A DNA stretch of 60,174 nucleotides, taken from the NCBI RefSeq assembly GCF_014284255.1, contig NZ_JACOFV010000021.1:1-60174 (forward strand), in the 5' to 3' direction. This document shows positions 45,652-53,819 of the stretch, piece after piece. The DNA comes from Cognatundibacterium jejuense (GTDB taxonomy: Bacteria; Pseudomonadota; Gammaproteobacteria; Burkholderiales; Burkholderiaceae_D). Made by a program: the position numbers and the translations under genes. The notes beneath the pieces are model-generated. The model was not told where the DNA came from. It made no database searches and saw only the letters and a program-made list of their open reading frames with translations. How positions within the stretch are numbered: position 1 is the stretch's first letter; every line of letters starts with the position of its first letter.

Positions 45652-45711
45652 GTGGCAATATTGCGTCTATATTGCGTCTATATTGCGTCTATATTGCGTC
45701 TATATTGCCAC
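45652..45711. repeat. Four 11-bp tandem repeats enclosed by a 9-bp inverted repeat
   Basis: ATATTGCGTCT is repeated four times without error (45658-45701) and then starts a fifth copy. The array is bounded by GTGGCAATA (45652-45660) and its exact complement TATTGCCAC (45703-45711). The array ends about 20 bases before the start of a lipoprotein gene. An 11-bp period is close to one DNA turn, so bound proteins would line up on one face; slippage of copy number could alter promoter geometry. Confidence 0.85.
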
Positions 45712-45730
45712 TTTCACGTAGGAGAATTCT

Positions 45731-46249
45731 ATGTTGGGCAAAAAACTTTATCAATTGGGGGCGATTGCGGTACTTCTGTCTAGCTTATGTGCATGCCAAA
45801 GCTGGGGAGTCGGCGCTGTTAAACCCGGACAAACTGAAGCCGAAGTGATTGCGCAACTAGGACAACCTACGCATATTTACCGTCTTGGCGACCAACTCAC
45901 ACTGGAATACATGCGCGGTAGAATGGGCCAGGCGACCCATATGGCGATCTTTGGTACAGATGGTAAGCTCATCTCTTACCAACAGGTTTTAACGATGGAA
46001 AACTTTTCGAAGATTACCGTTGATGTATCCAATAAAGACGCCGTATTAAGACTCATTGGCGCACCTAGTCTGACTAATTTCTACTCCAGAACCGGACTGG
46101 AAGCCTGGTCTTATCCGTTTAAGCAAGACGGCGCATGGAATTTTCTGATGGCGGTGTATTTTGACAGTAACGGTATCGTCAGAAAATTAGAGAACGGCCC
46201 CGATCCAGCATTCGATCATGAAGAACGGGGACGTGGCAGAGGCCGCTGA
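45731..46249 (+). CDS. BamE/SmpA-like outer-membrane lipoprotein
   Basis: 172 residues with a lipoprotein signal (lipobox LCAC, Cys about residue 22). The mature protein contains two BamE-like units: KPGQTEAEVIAQLGQPTHIYRLGD and VSNKDAVLRLIGAPSLTNFYSR, each with the 'xG.t..eV...lG.P' pattern. BamE itself helps assemble outer-membrane beta-barrels; this double-unit form is a different member of the fold group. The C-terminal tail is an Arg/Gly repeat (ERGRGRGR). An 11-bp tandem repeat lies in its upstream region, and AGGAG precedes the ATG. Confidence 0.78.
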   Translation: MLGKKLYQLGAIAVLLSSLCACQSWGVGAVKPGQTEAEVIAQLGQPTHIYRLGDQLTLEYMRGRMGQATHMAIFGTDGKLISYQQVLTMENFSKITVDVSNKDAVLRLIGAPSLTNFYSRTGLEAWSYPFKQDGAWNFLMAVYFDSNGIVRKLENGPDPAFDHEERGRGRGR

Positions 46250-46260
46250 CAATGCTACAG

Positions 46261-47703
46261 TTAATCAATTCGTGAACAGCTAATTTGCCGGAAGCTGCCG
46301 CCATTGATTTGCACTGAACGACCAGAATCGGAGACGATTTCTACGGGCAAACTAAAGCCTATATTCGTGCTGATGTCAGCGTAGTTTTCCCATTGTAGTT
46401 TGCCATAGTTGACGGTGCCGTTGATCACCCGCCCCGCGGTACGGATCTGAATTTTTTCTCCGCCGTGTTTATAGTAGAGAGAAAATTTTCCGGTGTAACC
46501 TGGACATTCAAATTGCGTCATCGGTGCTGGTGCCGGAATAAAACTCTTACCAAAATGCGTGAACACAAAAATCATTAACCCTGTTAGACATAAGCCGCCG
46601 ATGAGCAGGCCATTTTCACGCAATTTGCGGATTAGACCCGAAGCTTCCGATTGTTCCTCGATAGATTCGTCACCGTCTTCATATTCATCTTCTTCTGACT
46701 CATCTTCGTTGATTTCCTCAACGTCTGTCTTTGCGAAAATTGCTGGAGTAGGGAGCACTTGATCTTGTGTTCTTTCAGCATTCAAGCTAATCACACTATG
46801 TTCTGCTGCAACCGCATTTAAGGCTACAGTGGGCAATTCTATTGACGTTTCATGGTTCCTGGTTTGTTTTTCTTCACTGGCTTCAGATTCAGCTACTGGC
46901 CCCACAGCCTCAGGGTAGTTGTCTGCAACTGGCGTTTGCGTCATCGCTAAAATTCGCGCCGACATATCTGCTTTTTTATGGCTGTCCAAATTGATGCCCC
47001 ACGCCTGCCTCAACTCTTTTACGATGCGGCTTTGCATCAAAACAAAAATAGCGGACAGCAAAGGCATGACGATCGTCAGTCCTGGCGATTGGGTATTGAT
47101 CCAATCTGCAATCAATGGGTCAGCAACCGCAATATCCCCTGCGATCCAACCTAATAAAGCAGCCACAGCTGGAACCAAAATCGGGTAACGGTTCAATAAA
47201 CCAGTAACAAAAAGGCTGCCATACATCAATAAGGGGATACTCAACAACAAACCGAACACTAAAAATGAGACATTGTCTTGTGCCACCGCAGCCAGCGCGA
47301 CCACGTTATCCATACTCATCACCAGATCAGCAACCACCACAATGCCAACCGTAGACCATAAACGGTTTGTCGCATCCTGTTCAGATTCATGATTGAAGGT
47401 TTCACCATCCAGGCGATTTTGCTCGTCATCCACCAGCAACTTGAGCGCGATATACACCAGCGCGACGCCACCGATCAGGCGTAAAGAAGGCACCTGTAAC
47501 AAGAAGCTGACGACCGTGGTCAGAACCACTCGTAAGAAAAACGCAAACCCAGTTCCTAGCAGAATCACCTGACGCATTTGCTTTTGCGGCAAGCGGCGAC
47601 ACGCGAGTGCAATCAACACAGCATTATCACCGCTCAATACCAGATCGAGAAAGAACACCTGTAGCGTCATCGCTATCGCGTGCATGATGCCATCAAATCC
47701 CAT
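46261..47703 (-). CDS. TerC-family metal exporter with extra C-terminal periplasmic domain
   Basis: 480 residues. The first about 225 form a TerC membrane domain with the family's two acidic sites, LDLVLSGDNAVLIAL and ADLVMSMDNVVALAA, and about seven helices; TerC/Alx/YkoY proteins export manganese. A linker (about 230-355) ends in a very acidic tract (EEINEDESEEDEYED). Then come another helix (LLIGGLCLTGLMIFVF) and a beta-rich C-terminal domain starting QFECPGYTG and ending ISCSRID, whose two cysteines may form a disulfide. The GTG/ATG start at 47703 has AAGGAG upstream. It follows the NRAMP gene by 36 bases. Confidence 0.85.
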   Translation of the reverse strand: MGFDGIMHAIAMTLQVFFLDLVLSGDNAVLIALACRRLPQKQMRQVILLGTGFAFFLRVVLTTVVSFLLQVPSLRLIGGVALVYIALKLLVDDEQNRLDGETFNHESEQDATNRLWSTVGIVVVADLVMSMDNVVALAAVAQDNVSFLVFGLLLSIPLLMYGSLFVTGLLNRYPILVPAVAALLGWIAGDIAVADPLIADWINTQSPGLTIVMPLLSAIFVLMQSRIVKELRQAWGINLDSHKKADMSARILAMTQTPVADNYPEAVGPVAESEASEEKQTRNHETSIELPTVALNAVAAEHSVISLNAERTQDQVLPTPAIFAKTDVEEINEDESEEDEYEDGDESIEEQSEASGLIRKLRENGLLIGGLCLTGLMIFVFTHFGKSFIPAPAPMTQFECPGYTGKFSLYYKHGGEKIQIRTAGRVINGTVNYGKLQWENYADISTNIGFSLPVEIVSDSGRSVQINGGSFRQISCSRID

Positions 47704-47739
47704 CACTTCTCCTTTGGATTGCCATCATCGAAACATGTA

Positions 47740-48972
47740 TCATGTAAAAATTCCTGCTATCCCGGCATAGAGCCCAAAACCTGCGGTCAAGACAAAAAGT
47801 ACCGCCACCAGTTTTGCGTAAAACCCTTGTAAGCGTAACGCTTGCGGTAGCTCTGTACGGGCCAGAGAATACAAAAATCCTAGTACGATCGGCAACAAGA
47901 GTGCATTAATGACCCCCGTCGCAATCGATAAATGAATCAAATTAATGCCAGAACAAACCAGTAAGCCGCCAGCGACTAACATGACAGCAAATGCCACGTA
48001 AAACCATGGTGCCTCCCGAGGATGTTGTTCCAAAGAGTGACGGACACCAATCACTTCACCGACCGACCATGCAGCCGTCAGGCACACAACAATGGTAGCG
48101 ACCATGGCGCTGCCAGTCATGCCAATCACAAATACAATATGCCCGACCGTATGTCCCAGCACCGCCGTAAAAGCATCGGCAATTTGCGGCACGGTTTCCA
48201 GCGTCACACCATGTTGACCAAAAGAAGCGGCAGCGGCCACTAGTACTGCAGCCTGTACTAACTGGCACAAGGTTGCCCCGATCGCTGTTTCTGCTCTGGC
48301 AATTTTTAAATGAGATAAAGACAAGCCCTTATCAAGCAGCGCAGATTGCTGATAAATCAAGGTCCAGGGCATGATGCTGGTGCCCAGATTGGCCGCCATT
48401 AAATACAAAAACCGGTTATCTCGCATCGGCATTTCTTGTATTTGCTGTACTAGTTGTGTCATATCCGGATGGGCTTTCCACGCCACCAAAAGAAATGCCA
48501 GACCAAACAAACCAAACAGAATCGCAATTTTTTCAACGGAGCGATAGGAGCCTGTCCACATCATCGTAAAAATCAACACCACCACGATAGAAATGGTTTG
48601 CCAGATCGGAATGTTTAACAACTGTCCTGCCCCAGCCAACCCACTCATCTGCGTCAACAAAGCACCAAAACAACTAATGATCAGCGTCGACAAAGACAGA
48701 AACGCCATTCCACGTCCAAAGCGTTGACGAATTAGCTCGCCGTAGCCTTTACCCGTTCCCAATGCCAACCTGATCGATAATTCTTGCGCAATGTATAGCA
48801 GAGGAATCAGTATCACTTGCATCAATAGCAAACGATAACCCCACTCGGCTCCGCTTTGTGCTGCGGTGATCAAGCTACCGGCATCGGCGTCAGCGAACAT
48901 CACCACCAAGCCGGGGCCGACCGTCATGGCGATGCGTAAAAAGCGTTTGCTGAGATTAGCTTGAGTTGACAT
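47740..48972 (-). CDS. NRAMP-family divalent metal transporter, variant binding-site motifs
   Basis: 410-residue inner-membrane transporter with about 11 helices. In NRAMP proteins the metal is held by DPGN in TM1 and the Met of MPH in TM6. Here the TM1 motif is DAGS (30-33, in FADADAGSLITAAQSGAEWGY) and the TM6 motif is MPW (201-203, GTSIMPWTLIYQQS). The Asp and Met are kept, but Asn becomes Ser and His becomes Trp, which should change selectivity or coupling. It lies between hflC and a TerC-family gene on the same strand, so it is probably part of a metal-homeostasis operon. Confidence 0.85.
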   Translation of the reverse strand: MSTQANLSKRFLRIAMTVGPGLVVMFADADAGSLITAAQSGAEWGYRLLLMQVILIPLLYIAQELSIRLALGTGKGYGELIRQRFGRGMAFLSLSTLIISCFGALLTQMSGLAGAGQLLNIPIWQTISIVVVLIFTMMWTGSYRSVEKIAILFGLFGLAFLLVAWKAHPDMTQLVQQIQEMPMRDNRFLYLMAANLGTSIMPWTLIYQQSALLDKGLSLSHLKIARAETAIGATLCQLVQAAVLVAAAASFGQHGVTLETVPQIADAFTAVLGHTVGHIVFVIGMTGSAMVATIVVCLTAAWSVGEVIGVRHSLEQHPREAPWFYVAFAVMLVAGGLLVCSGINLIHLSIATGVINALLLPIVLGFLYSLARTELPQALRLQGFYAKLVAVLFVLTAGFGLYAGIAGIFT

Positions 48973-49012
48973 CTGACCTGTTAAAAAGAGAAAGCCGAAA
49001 AAATAAAAAACG

Positions 49013-49040
49013 TTAATGCCCAGCTATTAATGCCCAGCTA
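49013..49040. repeat. Tandem duplication between hflC and the NRAMP gene
   Basis: TTAATGCCCAGCTA is repeated twice head to tail, just after the hflC stop. CGTTAAT and ATTAACG at 49011 and 49044 bracket the pair. Confidence 0.8.
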
Positions 49041-49044
49041 TTGA

Positions 49045-49935
49045 TTAACGCTTCGCATTCGGCGCCTCTACCGGGCCAGTTTTGAAATCGCGTAAAAATT
49101 CTGCATCTGGCGACAACACCAATGTTGGCGCAGAGTCAGCCAATGACGTGCGATAGGTTTGCAACGAGCGATAGAGTTTATAAAACTTAGGATCTTTACC
49201 GAAGGCGGCCGCAAAAATCTGATTCGCCTGTGCATCGGCTTCACCACGTGTGATATTACTTTGACGTTGCGCTTCGGACAAAATAATCGCCCGTTCACGA
49301 TCGGCGGATGCCTGAATTTGTTGTGCCCATTCAAAACCTTGCGCACGCAATTCTTTGGCTTCACGTTCACGTTCAGATTTCATCCGGTCATAAATCGCCT
49401 GACTCGTTTCCAAAGGCAAGTCAGCACGATGAAAACGTACTTCCGTCACTTCTATACCCAGGGGTTTAGCTTTTTCTATGACTTCTTTTTGGATACGTTC
49501 AACAATCTTAGGACGTTCTTTTGAGAGCAATGAGGGCAGCACGACCTGCCCTAATTCGCGGCGTAGCGACGAGCTCACCAATTGAGATAATTGCGTACCG
49601 GCTTGATCAAAAGTACGTACTGACTGATAAAAACGCAGAGGATTCACAATACGGAAATGGGTATAGGTTTCGACTTCGATCCGTTTTTGGTCGCCCAAAA
49701 TAACTTGTTCAGAACGCGGTGTCAGCGTCTGCAAACGACGATCATAGTAGATCACCGTATCGAGCATAGGAATCTTGGTTTTCAAGCCCGGCTCACTGAC
49801 GGCGCCCAGCGGTGCGCCGAGGCGCACGACCAGAGCTTGCTGATCTTCACCAACGGTATAAAAAGCCGAAGATAACAATGACAAGCCAAGCAATACCGAG
49901 AAAGCGGCACCTAGTCTGAGCGTATTTTTATTCAT
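49045..49935 (-). CDS. hflC: HflC-like SPFH membrane protein, alpha-proteobacterial type
   Basis: 296 residues: N-terminal membrane anchor (about 8-28), SPFH/band 7 domain (about 30-190) and a helical tail. In E. coli HflK/HflC surround FtsH and modulate its proteolysis. The segment RADLPLETSQAIYDRMKSEREREAKELRAQGFEWAQQIQASADRERAIIL and a FYKLYRSLQTYR near the end resemble the alpha-proteobacterial form. Its ATG overlaps the hflK stop as ATGA. The usual hflX, hisZ and purA neighbours are absent; the downstream genes are NRAMP and TerC types. Confidence 0.9.
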   Translation of the reverse strand: MNKNTLRLGAAFSVLLGLSLLSSAFYTVGEDQQALVVRLGAPLGAVSEPGLKTKIPMLDTVIYYDRRLQTLTPRSEQVILGDQKRIEVETYTHFRIVNPLRFYQSVRTFDQAGTQLSQLVSSSLRRELGQVVLPSLLSKERPKIVERIQKEVIEKAKPLGIEVTEVRFHRADLPLETSQAIYDRMKSEREREAKELRAQGFEWAQQIQASADRERAIILSEAQRQSNITRGEADAQANQIFAAAFGKDPKFYKLYRSLQTYRTSLADSAPTLVLSPDAEFLRDFKTGPVEAPNAKR

Positions 49936-51005
49936 TTTTTAGTCTCGCCACTGGTTGCAGTATTGTTTGCATTCGTCGTGCTGTTCGCATTTTTTTCAGA
50001 CACTGACATGTAAGGCACAACGCCAGAAACACCTTTACCGGAAGAATCAATGATCACCTTGCCAGATTTTTTCAATACCGCATCAACACTTTGAAGATAT
50101 AAGCGCCAGGCGGTAACGTCTTTGGCTTGCGCGTAACTCTGATAAACCGACAAGAAGCTTTTAGCTTCACCTTCGGCTAAATTGACAGCCTGTGTTTTAT
50201 AGGCTTCGGCATCCTGAATGATATGAGAAGCCTCACCACGTGCGCGCGGCAAAATGTCATTGTGATAGGCTTCAGCTTCATTACGCGCGCGCTCCTGATC
50301 GGCGCGTGCACGTTGCACATCGTTGAATGCATCGATGACCGCAACGGGTGGATCGACTCTTTGCAATTGCACCTGCGTGACGTAAATACCAGAGAGCTCG
50401 TTATCAAGCAGAACCTGCAATAGCTGTTTGGTTTCATCTGCAATTTGCTGACGCTTGTCAGACATTGCTGCCTGAATCGGGGTACGTCCAATCACCTCAC
50501 GCAAAGCGCTTTCGGCAGCAATCTTTATCGCTTGTTCGGGATTTTTGATCTGGAATAAATAGCGCCCAGCATCTTTGACTTTCCAAAAAACCACGCAATC
50601 GGCTTCGACGATATTTTCATCGCCAGTCAACATCTGATCGTCATGCGAATTGGAACTATCGGCAGAACTGGCGCGTGTACGTCCCAACTTTAATTCATTG
50701 ACCTGTGTCACTTTCGGAAAAAGTACGGTATCAAACGGATACGGCAAATGATAATGCAGGCCAGATTCGGTGGTATCTATCCATTTGCCAAAACGCAGAA
50801 CCACCCCTTGCTCTTCCGGTTGAACTTTGTAGATACCTGAAAATATCCATGCCACGCCGATTAAAGCGGCGATCAATCCCAAGCCCTTGGCATTGAGGGC
50901 AATATAAAACCGTGCTGCTTTCATCTGCACGGTCTGCATCAAAGTATCTACCTTCGATAATTCAGGTGACGCAGCTTGCTGCTCTTCGGGTGAAGCTGAA
51001 GACAT
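49932..51005 (-). CDS. hflK: HflK-like SPFH membrane protein, alpha-proteobacterial type
   Basis: 357 residues: short cytosolic start, membrane anchor (about 43-63), SPFH domain (about 65-240) and a helical tail with a low-complexity Asn/Thr/Ser end. RVDPPVAVIDAFNDVQRARADQERARNEAEAY is the diagnostic segment. That sequence is close to the alpha-proteobacterial HflK type rather than the HflK found after hflX in Burkholderiales, so this is probably a second HflKC pair. It heads a minus-strand run hflK-hflC-NRAMP-TerC. An FNR-type site lies about 300 bases upstream of its start. Confidence 0.9.
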   Translation of the reverse strand: MSSASPEEQQAASPELSKVDTLMQTVQMKAARFYIALNAKGLGLIAALIGVAWIFSGIYKVQPEEQGVVLRFGKWIDTTESGLHYHLPYPFDTVLFPKVTQVNELKLGRTRASSADSSNSHDDQMLTGDENIVEADCVVFWKVKDAGRYLFQIKNPEQAIKIAAESALREVIGRTPIQAAMSDKRQQIADETKQLLQVLLDNELSGIYVTQVQLQRVDPPVAVIDAFNDVQRARADQERARNEAEAYHNDILPRARGEASHIIQDAEAYKTQAVNLAEGEAKSFLSVYQSYAQAKDVTAWRLYLQSVDAVLKKSGKVIIDSSGKGVSGVVPYMSVSEKNANSTTNANNTATSGETKK

Positions 51006-51462
51006 GATGGATTCCGTTTCCTTGAAGCATAGAATGGTGACGAGCCACTATCATAAACAAAAAATCAATTAAATCGGGCAAAACAGGTGCTGGCCAATGT
51101 AAAAGCCGATTTTTTTCTGTTTGTCGTAGGGAAATTCGCTTCCTGCACGGATAGCTTGCCAGACAACAGACTGATAGATCCTGCATGCCTTTCGATACCT
51201 TGGCGTGATGGATGTCAAACTATCTTAAGAGCAAGCATCTTACTACCCTACTGTTTCAGTGACAACCGGACAACAGTCCATTTGTGGTCTTGCTTTACTT
51301 GATCTTGATCAGGATCAAGTAAGCATTTCTATTCGCTGGCAATTATGTGGGCAGGTGCAACCCGCCAATTTCTGCCAAAACTAGGTGCGGCGCAGGTTGC
51401 GGCCACCGACAACTACTACATATATCAGCGACGTGATCACGACTAAACAGCAGCAAAGAAGA
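51006..51462. other. Intergenic region upstream of hflK
   Basis: 457 bases with no convincing gene. A 71-codon open frame on the plus strand (51087-51302) and a 33-codon one from 51344 have no recognised similarity and no good ribosome binding sites. The notable element is the FNR-type palindrome at 51305-51318 within a longer inverted repeat. Confidence 0.5.
51305..51318. promoter_or_regulatory. FNR/CRP-type palindrome
   Basis: TTGATCAGGATCAA matches the FNR consensus TTGAT-N4-ATCAA at every defined base. It is nested in ACTTGATC (51297-51304) ... GATCAAGT (51313-51320). The nearest downstream gene on the minus strand is hflK, about 300 bases away; on the plus strand no gene is recognised. 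Confidence 0.6.
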
Positions 51463-52383
51463 TCAAAAAATCGAGCGTGCCGTTAAGGTCGTAAAACGTT
51501 CTAAAGCATATGTCCCGGCTAAAGAATTGCCAGTCGCATCCAATCCTGGCGACCACACGGCAACCGCCAATTCTCCTGGTACCAAGGCAAGAATTCCACC
51601 GCCCACGCCACTTTTTGCAGGCAAGCCAACACGGTAGGCGAAATCTCCCGCGGCATCGTAGGTGCCACAAGTCAGCATCAAAGCATTGAGGCGTTTAGCT
51701 GAACTTGGATCAAGAATGGAAGTATCGTTCCACGGAATCGTGCCGTGTTGTGCCAGAAAACTGCCAGCTTGAGCCAGTTCGGTACATGTCATGGTGATAG
51801 AACATTGGCGGCAATAGCTATCGATAACCAGATCGACCGGATTATGTAAGTTTCCAAAATCCTTCATCAGATGCGCTATCGCATAGTTACGGTGCGCTGT
51901 TGCGCGTTCTGACTCTGCGACAGCTGGGTCAAAATCAACGTTTGCCTGCCCTGAGATCATCCGGGCAAATTGCAACACAGCGATATCTGATTGCACAAAC
52001 CGGGAAGACAAAATGTCACTGATTACCAAGGCACCAGCATTGATAAAGGGATTTCTGGGCTTCCCTTTTTCATACTCAATTTGCACCAAAGAATTAAACG
52101 GATTACCTGATGGTTCTCGCCCGACACGCGCCCAGATGCTATCGCCCTCGCGTGAAAACGCCAGCGCCAGTGCAAACAGCTTGGTAATACTTTGCAATGA
52201 AAACTTCTTTTCGGCATCGCCAATGGCGTAAGTCGTGCCATCAAGGCAATAAATCGCCATGCCGAATTGCTGCGGATCAATGGTCGATAACTGCGGAATA
52301 TACGATGCAACCCGACCTTGAGACAGGAGCGGCCGCACTTCTGCATAAATGGTTTGCAATATAGCTTGGTAATCTGGGGTCAT
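51463..52383 (-). CDS. glsA: Glutaminase
   Basis: Hydrolyses glutamine to glutamate and ammonia. The 306-residue product belongs to the serine-dependent glutaminase family: FSLQSITKLFALALA (catalytic Ser-x-x-Lys), GREPSGNPFNSLVQIEYEKGKPRNPFINAGALVISD, and the late SGVGGGILALVPGELAVAVWSPGLDATGNS. The ATG at 52383 matches homologous starts and gives the usual length; ATG 52422 and TTG 52425 would add about 13 residues. Single gene. Confidence 0.95.
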   Translation of the reverse strand: MTPDYQAILQTIYAEVRPLLSQGRVASYIPQLSTIDPQQFGMAIYCLDGTTYAIGDAEKKFSLQSITKLFALALAFSREGDSIWARVGREPSGNPFNSLVQIEYEKGKPRNPFINAGALVISDILSSRFVQSDIAVLQFARMISGQANVDFDPAVAESERATAHRNYAIAHLMKDFGNLHNPVDLVIDSYCRQCSITMTCTELAQAGSFLAQHGTIPWNDTSILDPSSAKRLNALMLTCGTYDAAGDFAYRVGLPAKSGVGGGILALVPGELAVAVWSPGLDATGNSLAGTYALERFTTLTARSIF

Positions 52384-52519
52384 TCCATTGGATCTTTCTT
52401 TGCAAATTTTGACGGCCAACATCAACGATCAAGATTGATACCGACGACTTGCAAAGTATCCCATTTAACTACAAATTTTATTTCGAAATCTCTGAATTAG
52501 CGCCTGTAAAAAATTCTGT

Positions 52520-52915
52520 TTATACCAAGCTTTCAAGTGTAAAACCTTCATCAAGCCAACCGGTAATCCCACCAGGCATCGTTTTAACTGCTCTGCCTAG
52601 CTTCGCCAGTCTGATCGCGCCTCGGATTGCGCCATTGCAGTGGGGACCGGCGCAATAAGTGACGAACAATGTGTCTTCTGGATATTCAACGAGTTTCGAA
52701 GTAACAATTTTGCCGTGCGGCAGATTAATCGCTCCAGCAATATGTCCTTTTGCATACATACCAGGACTGCGCACATCGAGTAACACGAAATCTTGATTGT
52801 CGCTGGTCAGCGCATCATGAACGTCCCAGCAATCAGTTTCAAATTCGAGTAATGCAGAAAAATGCGCCAATGCGGTCACACTATCAGCAGCAGCAACTTC
52901 AGTAACAAAAGACAT
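52520..52915 (-). CDS. Rhodanese-domain protein
   Basis: 131-aa single-domain sulfurtransferase-like protein. FVLLDVRSPGMYAKGHIAGAINLPHG is the CH2A-like opening of the rhodanese fold, and the active-site loop reads YCAGPHCNGA, with the catalytic Cys first. The final LGRAVKTMPGGITGWLDEGF is typical of the C-terminal part. The ATG at 52915 has GGAG at seven bases. Such single-domain proteins transfer sulfur or act as thiol redox partners; the role here is not shown by neighbours. Confidence 0.9.
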   Translation of the reverse strand: MSFVTEVAAADSVTALAHFSALLEFETDCWDVHDALTSDNQDFVLLDVRSPGMYAKGHIAGAINLPHGKIVTSKLVEYPEDTLFVTYCAGPHCNGAIRGAIRLAKLGRAVKTMPGGITGWLDEGFTLESLV

Positions 52916-53102
52916 AGACTGACTCCATAGGTTCAATAAGAGCAATGATACGTAAAATCTTTTAGCGCTATTATCATAGCAGCAGATTCTGCCAAGGAAT
53001 TATTTGCAACATAAAACCTTTCGCTGATATGGAACAGAAACCTACAACCAAATCGGGTATATCATCGTGCAAATCTTAAGAAGTCGCTTTGACTAACAAC
53101 CC

Positions 53103-53762
53103 ATGGGCATTTTTTACACACCAATTGATGCTGCCTTTGATCTGCTGATGATTTTGTTGTCAGTTGTTGTGCTATTCCGAGAAATTAAACATATCCCCTG
53201 GAAACTATGGCGAGAGCCCGGCGTATTTTCGGCGTGGTGCGCTAGCCTGATTGTGTTGACGTTAGTTTGGCGTATGCGGGTTCATGTCAACGCAGATTTG
53301 CATTTGCACTTACTCGGAGTCGCTATTCTGGCATTGATGTTTGGACGCGCATTAGCGTCTTTTGGGGCTGCCTTAGCGGTGATCGCTTATACCGGTGAAT
53401 ACGACGGGCTATGGCTTAACATCGGCACCAATATCATAATGCTGGCAATTTTCCCGTGCTTTCTCAGCGATTTAATACTCAGAAAAACTCAACGGTATTT
53501 ACCGCAACACATGTTTGTCTATTTGTTTGGAAATGGCTTCTTTGGCGCATTTTTTGTCAATGCAGCGACAGGATTATTTGCAATCACTGCGCATAGTCTT
53601 TTATTGCCCTCCCCTCCCACATCAAACGATGCGTATGCTTACATGCTATTGTTAGCGTGGGGTGAGGCATTTCTGGTTGGTTTTCTGATTACTATTTTTG
53701 CGGTGTATAAACCGGCATGGGTCTTCACTTTTGACGATCAGATTTATTTGAGAGGAAAATAA
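53103..53762 (+). CDS. CbiM-like ECF transporter permease-type membrane protein
   Basis: 219 residues and about six helices. The segment WRMRVHVNADLHLHLLGVAILALMFGRALAS matches COG3235/CbiM-like proteins, in which a His-rich helix of S-components binds Co or Ni (HLHLLG here). No ATPase or T-component genes are nearby, so whether it works as part of an ECF importer or alone is unknown. The gene is flanked by a terminator and has only a weak ribosome binding site. Confidence 0.75.
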   Translation: MGIFYTPIDAAFDLLMILLSVVVLFREIKHIPWKLWREPGVFSAWCASLIVLTLVWRMRVHVNADLHLHLLGVAILALMFGRALASFGAALAVIAYTGEYDGLWLNIGTNIIMLAIFPCFLSDLILRKTQRYLPQHMFVYLFGNGFFGAFFVNAATGLFAITAHSLLLPSPPTSNDAYAYMLLLAWGEAFLVGFLITIFAVYKPAWVFTFDDQIYLRGK

Positions 53763-53790
53763 AAACGCGCGATAAAGATGCGCGTTTTTT
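53762..53790. terminator. Bidirectional terminator after the CbiM-like gene
   Basis: AAAAACGCGC pairs with GCGCGTTTTT around a 9-base loop (GATAAAGAT), between convergent genes. It begins at the last base of the stop codon. Confidence 0.88.
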
Positions 53791-53819
53791 ATTAAAGCTC
53801 AAATCATGCGAACACTTCT

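Noticed and set aside
45652..45711. CRISPR array
   Set aside because: The units are 11 bp, identical and without spacers, so it is a simple tandem repeat.
51087..51443. Small genes near the FNR site
   Set aside because: The 71- and 33-codon frames have no ribosome binding sites, no recognisable similarity and no coding-like composition.
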